Source of the DNA: Alkalilacustris brevis
GTDB taxonomy: Bacteria; Pseudomonadota; Alphaproteobacteria; Rhodobacterales; Rhodobacteraceae
DNA length: 41,882 nt
NCBI RefSeq assembly: GCF_003350345.1
Contig: NZ_QNVJ01000046.1
Span: 1 to 41,882 of the forward strand
Reading direction: 5' to 3'
The position numbers were made by a program, and so were the translations under genes. Each line of letters begins with the position of its first letter. The first letter of the stretch is position 1. The notes beneath the pieces are model-generated. The model ran no database searches. It was given only the letters and a program-made list of their open reading frames with translations, and was not told where the DNA came from. Shown here in pieces: positions 1 to 8,096 of this stretch.

Positions 1-168
1 GATGGTGCCTTCATCGACGGCTTCGAATTCCATCGTGGCCTTGTCGGTCTCGATCTCGGCCAGGATGTCGCCCGACGATACGGTGTCGCCTTCCTTGACC
101 AGCCATTTTGCAAGCGTGCCTTCCTCCATGGTGGGAGAGAGCGCGGGCATCAGAATTTCGGTTGCCAT
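1..168 (-). CDS. pdhB: Pyruvate dehydrogenase E1 component beta subunit, N-terminal lipoyl domain (partial)
   Basis: Only the first 56 codons are inside the window; the gene runs off the left edge. They read as a biotinyl/lipoyl domain: a start [17 protein letters not shown] and the lipoyl-lysine motif ETDKAT, whose Lys would carry lipoate. Downstream of pdhA this could be E1 beta or E2. In alphaproteobacteria the order is pdhA-pdhB-pdhC and E1 beta carries its own N-terminal lipoyl domain, so I call E1 beta. The ATG at 168 lies 15 nt after the pdhA stop, with a purine-rich GGGGAGGGGAC stretch just before it, so the two genes are one operon. An E2 (pdhC) identity cannot be excluded from this fragment alone. 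Confidence 0.82.
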   Translation of the reverse strand, partial: MATEILMPALSPTMEEGTLAKWLVKEGDTVSSGDILAEIETDKATMEFEAVDEGTI

Positions 169-183
169 GTCTGTCCCCTCCCC

Positions 184-1179
184 TCAGGCTTCGGCGTAGA
201 TGTCGGTATAGAGTTCCGAGACATCCGGCTCGGGGCTTTCCTTGGCAAATTCGGCCGAGTCGTTCACCACCTCCTTGATCTCCTTGTCTATCTCTTTCAG
301 CTCGTCCTCGCTGGCATGTTTGCCGGTCAGCAGAAGCTCGCGCACATGCTCGATGGCGTCGCGCTCCTCGCGGATCTTCTGCACTTCGTCGCGGGTGCGA
401 TATTTCGCCGGATCCGACATGGAATGCCCCCGATAGCGATAGGTCATGACCTCAAGGATATATGGCCCCTTGCCCGCGCGGCAGTGCGCGACGGCCTTGT
501 CGCCGGCAGCCTTGACCGCCAGCACATCCATGCCGTCGACCTCTTCCCCGGGGATGCCATAGGCCTCGCCCCGCTCCCACAGCGAGGCCGAGCGCGTGGC
601 CCGCTGCACGCTGGTGCCCATGGCATATTTGTTGTTTTCGATCACGAAGATCACCGGCAGTTCCCACAGCGTGGCCATGTTGTAGGTCTCATAGACCTGG
701 CCCTGGTTGGCCGCGCCGTCGCCGAAATAGGTGAAGGTGACGCGGTCGTTGCCCTTGTACTTGTCCGAAAAGGCAAGCCCCGCGCCAAGCGGGACATTGG
801 CCCCGACAATCCCGTGGCCGCCGTAGAAATGCTTTTCCTTGGAAAACATGTGCATCGATCCGCCCTTGCCGCGCGAATAGCCGCCCTCGCGGCCTGTCAG
901 CTCGGCCATGACGCCCTTCGGGTCCATCCCGCAGGCCAGCATGTGCCCGTGGTCGCGATAGGTGGTGATGCGCTTGTCGCCCTCTTCCGCCACCGCTTCG
1001 AGCCCCACGACAACCGCCTCTTGCCCGATATAGAGGTGACAGAAACCGCCGATCAGCCCCATCCCGTAAAGCTGCCCGGCCTTCTCCTCGAATCGCCGTA
1101 TCAGAAGCATTTCGCGGTAGTAATGCAGCAGTTCCTCTTTCGAGATATTTGATTTCTTGGAAGATTTTCGTGCAGCCAT
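184..1179 (-). CDS. pdhA: Pyruvate dehydrogenase E1 component alpha subunit
   Basis: 331 residues, the normal length for the alpha chain of the heterotetrameric E1. With E1 beta it decarboxylates pyruvate using thiamine diphosphate and passes the acetyl group to lipoate, feeding acetyl-CoA to the TCA cycle. The ThDP/Mg motif starts at GDGAANQG (153-160) and ends near IENN (180-183). The IGQEA and RDHGHM motifs (51-55, 75-80) and the loop RGHSMSDP, site of phosphorylation in eukaryotic homologues, are present. The start at 1179 has a GGGGA about 8 nt upstream and is followed by the Lys/Ser-rich N terminus usual in this family. It is the first gene of the pdh operon; a strong palindrome lies 25 nt upstream. 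Confidence 0.96.
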   Translation of the reverse strand: MAARKSSKKSNISKEELLHYYREMLLIRRFEEKAGQLYGMGLIGGFCHLYIGQEAVVVGLEAVAEEGDKRITTYRDHGHMLACGMDPKGVMAELTGREGGYSRGKGGSMHMFSKEKHFYGGHGIVGANVPLGAGLAFSDKYKGNDRVTFTYFGDGAANQGQVYETYNMATLWELPVIFVIENNKYAMGTSVQRATRSASLWERGEAYGIPGEEVDGMDVLAVKAAGDKAVAHCRAGKGPYILEVMTYRYRGHSMSDPAKYRTRDEVQKIREERDAIEHVRELLLTGKHASEDELKEIDKEIKEVVNDSAEFAKESPEPDVSELYTDIYAEA

Positions 1180-1203
1180 GCGAGATTCCCCGTCGCGCTT
1201 CGC

Positions 1204-1225
1204 GTTAGTTCAATATTAAACTAAC
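1204..1225. promoter_or_regulatory. Near-perfect 22-bp palindrome upstream of pdhA (candidate operator)
   Basis: GTTAGTT (1204-1210) and AACTAAC (1219-1225) are perfect inverted repeats, and the centre AATATT is itself palindromic, so only one position per half-site breaks the symmetry. The site is AT-rich in a GC-rich region and sits 25 nt before the pdhA start codon, where a dimeric repressor (MarR, GntR or similar) could block transcription. No regulator gene for it is in the window, so its identity is open. Confidence 0.6.
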
Positions 1226-1308
1226 TCATAGCGCACCGTCGCTACAAGAGCGAGGGCAAATCCCCGCCCCACGACAAGGGCAGACACGCGCGAAATGCGT
1301 CCCCCGGT

Positions 1309-3390
1309 TCAGTTGAGATCCCTGAGCAGCCGCCCGTGCTTGCGCATCTGGGCCAGCACATCGCCAAAGGTCACAAACCCACGGGCCTGCAACATCGGCA
1401 GCAGCTTGAGAAAGGCATCCGCCGTGGCGACCGTATCGCCCAGCGCGGTGTGGCGCGCCTCTTCCGGGATGGTGATGCCCAGACGTGCGCTCAGCGCATC
1501 GAGCGAATGCGCCTCCTGCTGGCCGAAGATCACTGCTGAAAGCAACACGGTATCGAGCACCGGATGTTCGAACCTTGCGCCGATATTTGCCTCGTGGCGG
1601 CGCAGGAACTCCATATCAAAAGGCGCGTTATGCGCGATCAGCACCGACCCTTGCGCGAAACGGTGAAAGGCCGCGCCAGCCTCGGCGATACTTGGCGCTC
1701 CCTTCACCATGCTGTCGGTGATCCCGTGGATTTCGGTCGAGCCGGGCGGGATCGGCCGCCCCGGATCGACCAGGGTTTCGAACACCTCGCCCTCGACCCG
1801 GCGGCCATTGACCAGCCGCACGCCCGCGATCTGCACGATCTCGTCGCTGGCGGGTGAAAGCCCGGTGGTTTCGGTGTCGAACACCACATAAGTCAGGTCT
1901 TCCAGGCGGCTGTCGGCCACACGGGCGTTGCGCGCCTTTGAAAGCAGCTCGAAATCATAGACCACCGCGCGGCTGATGGGCGGCGGGCGGCGCCCGGCGC
2001 GGCGCGCCTCGCGAATGGGCATCCGCAGCGCCGACCAGCCATCAGCGCGCGCCTCGGGCCAGATCTCGGTGCCGTGGTTGTGCAGCACGGTGCGGCCGGT
2101 GAATTCGGGCATCCCCACCTCAAGCGGCGCATCGAGCCAGCGCTCAAGCCGCGCCACGCCCAGCGGCTGACCCTGCCATTCCAGGTCAAGCACCGCACCG
2201 GGGCCATCCTCTTCGATGATCTTCATTCGGAAATGGCCCGCCTCCTGTTCTTCCGCCAGCCGCCCGGCCAGCGCGGCCAGCAACCCGACCATCTCGAACC
2301 CGTCGCAACGCAGGATCAGATCGGGGCTGTCGGTCTCCAGCGTGGCGCCCAACGCCTCGACCCGCGCGCGCAGGCTGTCGATCAGATCGGCGCTGCGGGT
2401 CTGGCCCAGCGGGCGCCAGTCGGTCCGCCCGGCGTCATAGCGACGCGCCAAATCGGTGATGGCCGCACTCAGCGCCTGCACCTCTTGCAGCATCGCGGCG
2501 TTCAGATCCTCGGCGCCGCGCATGTCCGGGTCTTCCGAGAGCACCCCCACCACCGTCTGCAGGTTCGCCGCCAGCCGGCGCACCCGGTCGAACACCTCGG
2601 CCAGCAGGGCCTCGCGCGCGCCATGTGCCGCCAGATCGGCGGTAACGTCGCGCAGGGTCAGCACGTAACCTGGCGCCACGCTTTCCTCGCGGCGGCGCAA
2701 CACCCGCATCCGCCCGGCCAGGACCCGCGCCGCGCCGGTGGTGGTGCACAGCAGGTCGGTCACGGCGTCAGGATCGCCCGCCTCGGCAAGGCGACGATAG
2801 GCGTGGCGCACCGGCCCGTCGCGCAGGTAATCGAACAGGTTTCGCGCCAGCCCCGGCGCCTGCCCGGTGCCCAGGAAATCCACCGCCTGCCCGTTGTAGA
2901 AAACGATTTCATGCTCGCCGGTGCATAGCACAACCCCCACGGGCACATCGGCCAGCAATGTCTCGAGCCGCGCCTTTTCGGCCGAGAGCCGCGTGGTTTC
3001 GCGCGCCACCGATTCTGCCAGCGCGTTGCGGGTTTCCGAAAGCCGCCGCGCAACAGCCGCCGCAGCCGGAGCCAGATCACCAAGGTAGCGCGCCGGGGTG
3101 CGGTCGATGTCTCCCTCGATTTCGGCATGGGCGCGGGCACGGATCGCGGCAGCGACAGACTCGATCGCGCGGGCCACATGGGTGTCGAACAGATACCAGA
3201 CCCAGGCCAGCAGCGCGACGATGGCGAAAGCCGCGAGCACACCGCCCTGGATGAAAGCTGCCAGCGTCTCGGGAATGTCCAGGCGGCGGTAGCCGATGAA
3301 CAGCCCCAGCCCCAGTGCGATCAGGCTGCCCGCCGCGAGCGCCGCGAAGAACAGGAAGATGCGCAGCCGCAGGCCAAGACGTTCAACCAT
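1309..3390 (-). CDS. Membrane-anchored PAS / histidine-kinase-like protein fused to a DEDDh 3'-5' exonuclease (DnaQ family)
   Basis: 693 residues. Two membrane segments (about 11-33 and 46-68), a HAMP-like and coiled region (70-145) and a PAS domain (about 145-250) come first. Next is a helical part where a kinase dimerization domain would be (255-320), and a region resembling a decayed HATPase domain (330-465) ending in TEIWPEARADGWSALRMPI. The C terminus is a DnaQ-type exonuclease with all DEDDh residues: FDTETTG (D505, E507), HNAPFD (D592), H647 and D652. No phospho-acceptor His is visible, so it is probably a pseudokinase. The frame opens further back, but the ATG at 3390 has GGAGGT 8 nt upstream and overlaps the preceding response-regulator stop by 8 nt, so translation is coupled. 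DnaQ-like genes occur near VC_2705-type symporters in other bacteria; the long sensor-like N terminus is unusual. Substrate unknown. Confidence 0.85.
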   Translation of the reverse strand: MVERLGLRLRIFLFFAALAAGSLIALGLGLFIGYRRLDIPETLAAFIQGGVLAAFAIVALLAWVWYLFDTHVARAIESVAAAIRARAHAEIEGDIDRTPARYLGDLAPAAAAVARRLSETRNALAESVARETTRLSAEKARLETLLADVPVGVVLCTGEHEIVFYNGQAVDFLGTGQAPGLARNLFDYLRDGPVRHAYRRLAEAGDPDAVTDLLCTTTGAARVLAGRMRVLRRREESVAPGYVLTLRDVTADLAAHGAREALLAEVFDRVRRLAANLQTVVGVLSEDPDMRGAEDLNAAMLQEVQALSAAITDLARRYDAGRTDWRPLGQTRSADLIDSLRARVEALGATLETDSPDLILRCDGFEMVGLLAALAGRLAEEQEAGHFRMKIIEEDGPGAVLDLEWQGQPLGVARLERWLDAPLEVGMPEFTGRTVLHNHGTEIWPEARADGWSALRMPIREARRAGRRPPPISRAVVYDFELLSKARNARVADSRLEDLTYVVFDTETTGLSPASDEIVQIAGVRLVNGRRVEGEVFETLVDPGRPIPPGSTEIHGITDSMVKGAPSIAEAGAAFHRFAQGSVLIAHNAPFDMEFLRRHEANIGARFEHPVLDTVLLSAVIFGQQEAHSLDALSARLGITIPEEARHTALGDTVATADAFLKLLPMLQARGFVTFGDVLAQMRKHGRLLRDLN

Positions 3391-3802
3391 GCCCGGCAGC
3401 ACCTCCATTATCGGCCGCGCCGCCATCGCCATGCAGGATGCGTCGCACTTCGTCGCGCAACTCCTTCAGCTCGAAGGGCTTCGAGATGAAGCCGTCCGCC
3501 CCCATGGCCAGCCCCTTGCGACGCTCAATCGCCGAGCCCCGCGCCGTCATCATCAGGATGCGCACATCCGCAAGCGCCGGGTCCATGCGCACCTGCTGGC
3601 AGATCTCGTAACCCGACTGCCCCGGAAGCATGACATCCAGCAGCACCAGATCGGGGCGCAGCTCGCGGATGCGCTCGAGTGCGCCCGCGCCGCTCGACAT
3701 GCGCTCCTGAGCGTACCCCTCGCGACTGATCAGGTAATCCAGCGCAATGGCGATGTTGTCCTCGTCCTCGATCACCAGAATGGTTTTTGCCGGCGCGGTC
3801 AT
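3383..3802 (-). CDS. Single-domain response regulator (receiver only)
   Basis: 139 residues forming one CheY-like receiver with no output domain. It has the acidic pocket (IEDED, 10-14), the phospho-acceptor Asp in LLDVMLPG, the Thr of MMTARG and the Lys of ISKPF, so it should be phosphorylatable. It lies 6 nt after a small membrane protein gene, and its last codons overlap the start of the PAS/exonuclease gene. A GGGAG about 9 nt before the ATG supports the start. The neighbouring kinase-like protein seems to lack a phospho-acceptor His, so the kinase acting on this receiver is probably elsewhere. It may control its neighbour by protein contact; that is inference. Confidence 0.92.
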   Translation of the reverse strand: MTAPAKTILVIEDEDNIAIALDYLISREGYAQERMSSGAGALERIRELRPDLVLLDVMLPGQSGYEICQQVRMDPALADVRILMMTARGSAIERRKGLAMGADGFISKPFELKELRDEVRRILHGDGGAADNGGAAGHG

Positions 3803-3808
3803 TCTGTG

Positions 3809-4330
3809 TCACTCCCGGTCGCAGACGGCCCTTAGGGCCGGATCATCCTCGGGCAGGCGCAGCCAGTCGGCCCCCTCGAGCGCGCCGTCATCGGTAAAGA
3901 CCACATCGGCGCTCATATCGGCGCGCAGGCTCTGCGCACAGTCGAACACGACCGGAACCTGCCGTCCCGGCTCCCAACGGCCCATCAGCACCACGGCGGT
4001 CAGCACATGGTCTGGGAAAGCCTCGTTGCGGCGGTCGAAACGGTGATCGACCAGCGTCATGCGGTTGGTCAGCGGCCAGATATAGGTCCAGGGGCGATAC
4101 CAGTTGCGCACCTCGTTTTGCGACACCACGCTGACCTCTTCGGGCAGGGTGTCGATGATCCGGCTCGACCAGCTGTATTCCGACCACACGATGAAACCGA
4201 TCATGCCCGCCCCGGCCGCCAGAGGGATCAGCCATTTCGGCAGCCGCCCGCCCAGGATCCAGTTCAGGATCAGGACGCAGCCGGCAGCGGCAAAGCCCAT
4301 GACGACGGTGGCAATGAGTTCCAGAAGCAT
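3809..4330 (-). CDS. Hypothetical small membrane protein of the acetate-uptake cluster
   Basis: 173 residues, family not recognised. Two hydrophobic helices are near the N terminus (about 5-27 and 35-51), followed by a soluble part of roughly 120 residues with many Trp, Asp and Arg (for example RNWYRPWTYIWPLTNRM) and two Cys. A GTG lies three codons upstream, but AGGAG directly abuts it and is 8 nt from the ATG at 4330, so the ATG is chosen. It sits between the DUF294 gene (29 nt gap) and the response regulator (6 nt gap), so it is probably co-transcribed and acts in the membrane with that signalling set. No catalytic motif is visible. Confidence 0.8.
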   Translation of the reverse strand: MLLELIATVVMGFAAAGCVLILNWILGGRLPKWLIPLAAGAGMIGFIVWSEYSWSSRIIDTLPEEVSVVSQNEVRNWYRPWTYIWPLTNRMTLVDHRFDRRNEAFPDHVLTAVVLMGRWEPGRQVPVVFDCAQSLRADMSADVVFTDDGALEGADWLRLPEDDPALRAVCDRE

Positions 4331-4359
4331 TCGTTGCACTCCTTTGGCGCTGGCCAGTT

Positions 4360-6195
4360 TCAGCCAAGCGCACCCTTTCCGTGGCCCAGCGCCGATTGCA
4401 TCGTCCGCACGACGACGAAGGCATCGCGCAGGTGGCTGCGCTCGAAATCCGACAGGTCGGACGGCGCAAGGTAGTTGTCAGGCTTGCGGCCCGAACGCAC
4501 CAGCGCGGCCTGGCTTTCCAGCCTCATGCTGGCAATCATGTCATAGGCCTCGATCAGGTCGCGCCCCCCCGAGACGCTGACCACCCCTGCCTCTTCGGCC
4601 GCCAGCAGCCGCGCGCGGGTGTTGACCTCGCTCAGACGCCCCTGCAACGCGTAAATGCGGCCCAGATCGACAATCGGGATCACCCCGCCCAGCTTCATGT
4701 CGATATGGTTGCGGTGCTCGCCCGAGCGGATCGTGGCAAAGCCGCGCAAGAGCCCAAGCGGCGGCTGATGCTTGAGCGAGTTCGAGATCATGTGCGCCAC
4801 GAAGATCGAGTTGCGCGATGCCATTTCCAGCGTCTCGGCCTGAAGATCGCGAAACAGGCTGGAGGTGCCGCCGATCGGGCGCAGATCGAACATCACGCTG
4901 GCCAGCATTTGCGCCTCGGGGTCGGGGGTTTCCACCCAGTTGCGGAAATACTGCCGCCACACGCGCACCGGCTGGCACCAGCGCGGGTTGGTCGCCATCA
5001 TGTCACCGGGGCAATGAAAATACCCGGCCGCGTTCAGCCCGTCGCAGACGAAACGCGCGAGCCGGGCAAAATAATCCATGTCGTCGGGTCGCACGGCATC
5101 GTCGAGAAACAGGCAGTTGTCCTGATCCGACACGCCGGTCTGTTCCTGCCGGCCCTGGCTGCCGCAGGCCAGCCACAGGTAAGGCACCGGCGGGGGGCCA
5201 AGCCTGGCCTCGGCCAGCACAAGCAGCCGCCGCGTCACTGCATCGGCGATATCGGTGATCAGCCGGGTGACGACCTCATGGGCGTTATGCGCCCCCACCA
5301 ACTGCATCAGCAACCGGGGTATACGCTCGGTGACCTCGGTCATTTCCTCAACCGTATCCGCGGTCGCGACATCACGGATAAGCTGCGCCGAAGACACCGC
5401 CTGGAACCGCGTCAGATCGGTCTGTGTGATCATGCCGCGCAGCACGCCGTTTTCCACCACCGGCAGATGTCCGATGCGGCGTTCGAGCATCATGTGCAGG
5501 ATGTCCGAGCCCAGCGACCCGGGCGCCAGGGTCAGCGGATCGGGGGTCATCACCAGCCCCACGGGGGTGGAGCCATCCAGCCCCTCGGCCAGCACCCGCG
5601 CTGTCAGGTCGCGCGTCGTCACGATGCCGGTCAGGCGCGCGGCCTCGCCATCGCCCTCGACCACACCTAGGCTAGAGACATTGTTGTCGCGCATCAGGCG
5701 CGCGGCCTCGGCCACCGGGGTTTCGGGGTCGCAAGTCAGCGGCTTGCGCGCCATCAGTTCCGATACCTTGGTCGTGGCCAGATCGGCACCGTGGCCCGCG
5801 CTTTGCCGTGCGCGGCTGAAAAAGCGCTCGAACGCGGGGTATTCGTCGATCAGCCGCCGCAATTCGGCCTTGGGCAGCATCAGCAGCACACTGTCGCGCG
5901 TGGTGCGCGCGCTGGTCATGGCCAGCCCGTCGCGCAGCAGGCCGCGTTCGCCAAAGCTGTTGCGCGGCCCCAGCACCGAGACGAGCGCGCCATTGGGGTC
6001 CAGCACCTCGACCGCGCCTCGCTTGACCAGGTAGAGGCCTGAAAGCGGCTCGCCCGCGGCGTAAACTTCAGAATTCTCGGGGTATTCCCTGCGGCGAAAC
6101 TGCGCCGCCACCCGTGTCAGCACATCTCGTGGAAGGCTGTCGTAAGGATGCACCGTTTCCAGAAAGGCGATGATCGTCTCTTGGGCGCTGTCCAT
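4360..6195 (-). CDS. DUF294 putative nucleotidyltransferase with cNMP-binding and CBS domains
   Basis: 611 residues. Order: cyclic-nucleotide-binding domain (about 12-130), a CBS pair (about 143-270), then a GlnD-like nucleotidyltransferase domain and a helical DUF294 C-terminal domain. The signature GSQGRQEQTGVSDQDN (345-360) keeps the GS, the Glu and both metal-binding Asp (D357, D359), so the transferase should be active. The substrate is unknown. The architecture suggests that binding of cAMP/cGMP and adenine nucleotides controls nucleotide transfer to a protein. The frame stays open far into the symporter gene, but the ATG at 6195 (GGAG 9 nt upstream) begins the conserved domain and gives the usual family length. 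Such proteins often lie beside this symporter family; here the gap is 116 nt with a hairpin. Confidence 0.9.
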   Translation of the reverse strand: MDSAQETIIAFLETVHPYDSLPRDVLTRVAAQFRRREYPENSEVYAAGEPLSGLYLVKRGAVEVLDPNGALVSVLGPRNSFGERGLLRDGLAMTSARTTRDSVLLMLPKAELRRLIDEYPAFERFFSRARQSAGHGADLATTKVSELMARKPLTCDPETPVAEAARLMRDNNVSSLGVVEGDGEAARLTGIVTTRDLTARVLAEGLDGSTPVGLVMTPDPLTLAPGSLGSDILHMMLERRIGHLPVVENGVLRGMITQTDLTRFQAVSSAQLIRDVATADTVEEMTEVTERIPRLLMQLVGAHNAHEVVTRLITDIADAVTRRLLVLAEARLGPPPVPYLWLACGSQGRQEQTGVSDQDNCLFLDDAVRPDDMDYFARLARFVCDGLNAAGYFHCPGDMMATNPRWCQPVRVWRQYFRNWVETPDPEAQMLASVMFDLRPIGGTSSLFRDLQAETLEMASRNSIFVAHMISNSLKHQPPLGLLRGFATIRSGEHRNHIDMKLGGVIPIVDLGRIYALQGRLSEVNTRARLLAAEEAGVVSVSGGRDLIEAYDMIASMRLESQAALVRSGRKPDNYLAPSDLSDFERSHLRDAFVVVRTMQSALGHGKGALG

Positions 6196-6270
6196 GACAC
6201 CAGGCTCCGGGATGGAGGGGGGCGGATGCGCCAGCGAGGACCGGCGGGCGCATCCCTTGTTCATGGTGGA

Positions 6271-6301
6271 CCGGGCCGGGGCAGTTGCCTGCCCGGCCCG
6301 G
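6271..6301 (-). terminator. GC-rich hairpin between the symporter and DUF294 genes
   Basis: CCGGGCCGGG (6271-6280) pairs perfectly with CCCGGCCCGG (6292-6301) around an 11-nt loop, 10 nt past the symporter stop in the direction of transcription. No T-run follows, so it may be an attenuator, processing site or RNA-stability element that lowers expression of the signalling genes rather than a full terminator. Confidence 0.55.
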
Positions 6302-6311
6302 CCGATATTGC

Positions 6312-8084
6312 TCAGTGGCTCTGGGCCGAACCGGCGCCGCGCGGCACGCGGATGCTTTCCACCAGTTCCTGGATCTCTTCCGGCGGCTCCTTGGTCATGT
6401 TCATCACAACATAGGCTGCGATGAAGTTGAGCGCCGCACCAACCGCCCCGAACGAGAGCGGCGAGATGCCGAACAGCCAGTTGGCCGGTACGTTCTCCAG
6501 CATGTTGGTGCCGGGGATGAAGAACCAGCCCAGATAGGTGAAGATGTAGAGCAGGGTCGAACCAAGCCCCACCAGCATGCCGGTGACGGCACCTGCGGTG
6601 TTCATCTTCTTGGAGAAGATCCCCATCATGATCGCCGGGAAGAGCGACGAAGCAGCAAGCCCGAAGGCCAGCGCCACCACCTGCGCCGCAAAGCCTGGCG
6701 GGTTGGCCCCAAGATAGGTGGCCACCACGATCGCCCCCGCCATCGAGATCCGCGCGGCCAGAAGCTCGCCCTTCTCGCTGATATTGGGGTTGATCGTCGA
6801 CTTGATGAGGTCGTGACTGACCGCCGACGAAATCGCCAATAGCAGACCCGCCGCCGTGGACAGTGCCGCCGCAAGGCCGCCGGCCGCGATCAGACCGATC
6901 ACCCAGCCGGGCAATTGTGCGATCTCCGGATTGGCCAGAACGAGGATGTCGTTGTTGAACCGCACCATCTCGTTGCCTTCCCAGCCACGCTCTGCGGCGA
7001 TGGCGGCGAATTCGGGCGAGGCATCGTTGTAGTACTGGATCAGGCCGTCGTTGTTCTTGTCCTCGAAGGCCAGAAGACCCGTCTGTTCCCATGTGCGCAT
7101 CCAGTCCGGCCGTTCCTCATACGAGATAGGCTGGCTGTCCGTGCCATCCGGGTAGATCGTGGTCATGATGTTCAGCCGCGCCATGGCACCCACGGCCGGA
7201 GCCGTCAGGTAAAGCAGCGCAATGAACACCAGCGCCCAACCTGCCGACCAGCGCGCGTCCGACACCTTGGGAACGGTGAAGAAGCGGATGATCACGTGCG
7301 GCAGGCCCGCGGTCCCGATCATCAGCGAGATCGTGAACAGCGTCATGTTGAGCATGCTGCCATGGTTCGACGTGTAGTCGCGGAAGCCCAGCTCCTGCAC
7401 GATCTCGTCGAGCTTGGCCAGAAGCGGCATGCCGGATTCCACATGGGTCGAGAACAGGCCCAGCGGCGGGATCGGGTTGTTGGTGAGCTGCAGCGAGATG
7501 AACACCGCCGGGATGGTGTAGGCGGTGATCAGCACGCAGTACTGTGCAAGCTGGGTGTAGGTGATGCCCTTCATGCCGCCCAGCACCGCGTAGGCGAATA
7601 CGACCGCTGCTGCGATGATAAGGCCGGTGGTGGCATCCACTTCCAGAAAGCGCGAGAACGCCACGCCCGCCCCGGCCATCTGACCGATCACATAGGTGAT
7701 CGACATGACCAGGAGCGAGATGACCGCCACCATGCGGGCGGTCTGGCTGTAGAACCGGTCGCCGATGAACTCGGGCACGGTGTAGCGGCCAAACTTGCGC
7801 AGGTAGGGCGCCAGAAGCAGTGCCAGAAGCACATAGCCCCCCGTCCAGCCCATCAGGAAGGTCGAGTTGTCATAGCCCACGAAGGCGATGAGACCCGCCA
7901 TCGAGATGAACGAGGCCGCCGACATCCAGTCGGCCGCAGTGGCGGCGCCGTTGACCACCGGGTTGACCCCGCGGCCGGCTGCGTAGAACTCCGAGGTCGT
8001 GCCCGCGCGCGCCCATATGGCAATCGCCACATAGAGCATGAACGAACCGCCGACGAAGATGATGTTGATTGTAAACTGATCCAT
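6312..8084 (-). CDS. Sodium/solute symporter (SSS family, VC_2705/ActP-like), large subunit
   Basis: 590 residues with the many hydrophobic helices of the solute:sodium symporter family and its YAAGR, ADWMSAASF and GGMKGITYTQ motifs (35-38, 51-59, 169-178). With the DUF4212 subunit just upstream and acs in the same cluster, the substrate is probably acetate or another short organic acid, taken up with sodium. A long non-membrane insertion (about 304-390) holds an EF-hand-like stretch, DKNNDGLIQYYN (342-353). The start at 8084 has AGGAG 8 nt upstream and is 12 nt from the DUF4212 stop. It belongs to the two-subunit VC_2705 type rather than E. coli ActP, which pairs with YjcH. Substrate is inferred from neighbours. 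Confidence 0.93.
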   Translation of the reverse strand: MDQFTINIIFVGGSFMLYVAIAIWARAGTTSEFYAAGRGVNPVVNGAATAADWMSAASFISMAGLIAFVGYDNSTFLMGWTGGYVLLALLLAPYLRKFGRYTVPEFIGDRFYSQTARMVAVISLLVMSITYVIGQMAGAGVAFSRFLEVDATTGLIIAAAVVFAYAVLGGMKGITYTQLAQYCVLITAYTIPAVFISLQLTNNPIPPLGLFSTHVESGMPLLAKLDEIVQELGFRDYTSNHGSMLNMTLFTISLMIGTAGLPHVIIRFFTVPKVSDARWSAGWALVFIALLYLTAPAVGAMARLNIMTTIYPDGTDSQPISYEERPDWMRTWEQTGLLAFEDKNNDGLIQYYNDASPEFAAIAAERGWEGNEMVRFNNDILVLANPEIAQLPGWVIGLIAAGGLAAALSTAAGLLLAISSAVSHDLIKSTINPNISEKGELLAARISMAGAIVVATYLGANPPGFAAQVVALAFGLAASSLFPAIMMGIFSKKMNTAGAVTGMLVGLGSTLLYIFTYLGWFFIPGTNMLENVPANWLFGISPLSFGAVGAALNFIAAYVVMNMTKEPPEEIQELVESIRVPRGAGSAQSH

Positions 8085-8096
8085 GCCGGGCGCTCC

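Noticed and set aside
316-1152. Long rightward open frame opposite pdhA
   Set aside because: Antisense shadow of a clearly conserved gene in GC-rich DNA; no ribosome site and no recognisable domain.
6196-7092. Upstream extension of the DUF294 frame into the symporter gene
   Set aside because: The extension is antiphase to the symporter; the conserved cNMP domain starts right after the ATG at 6195.
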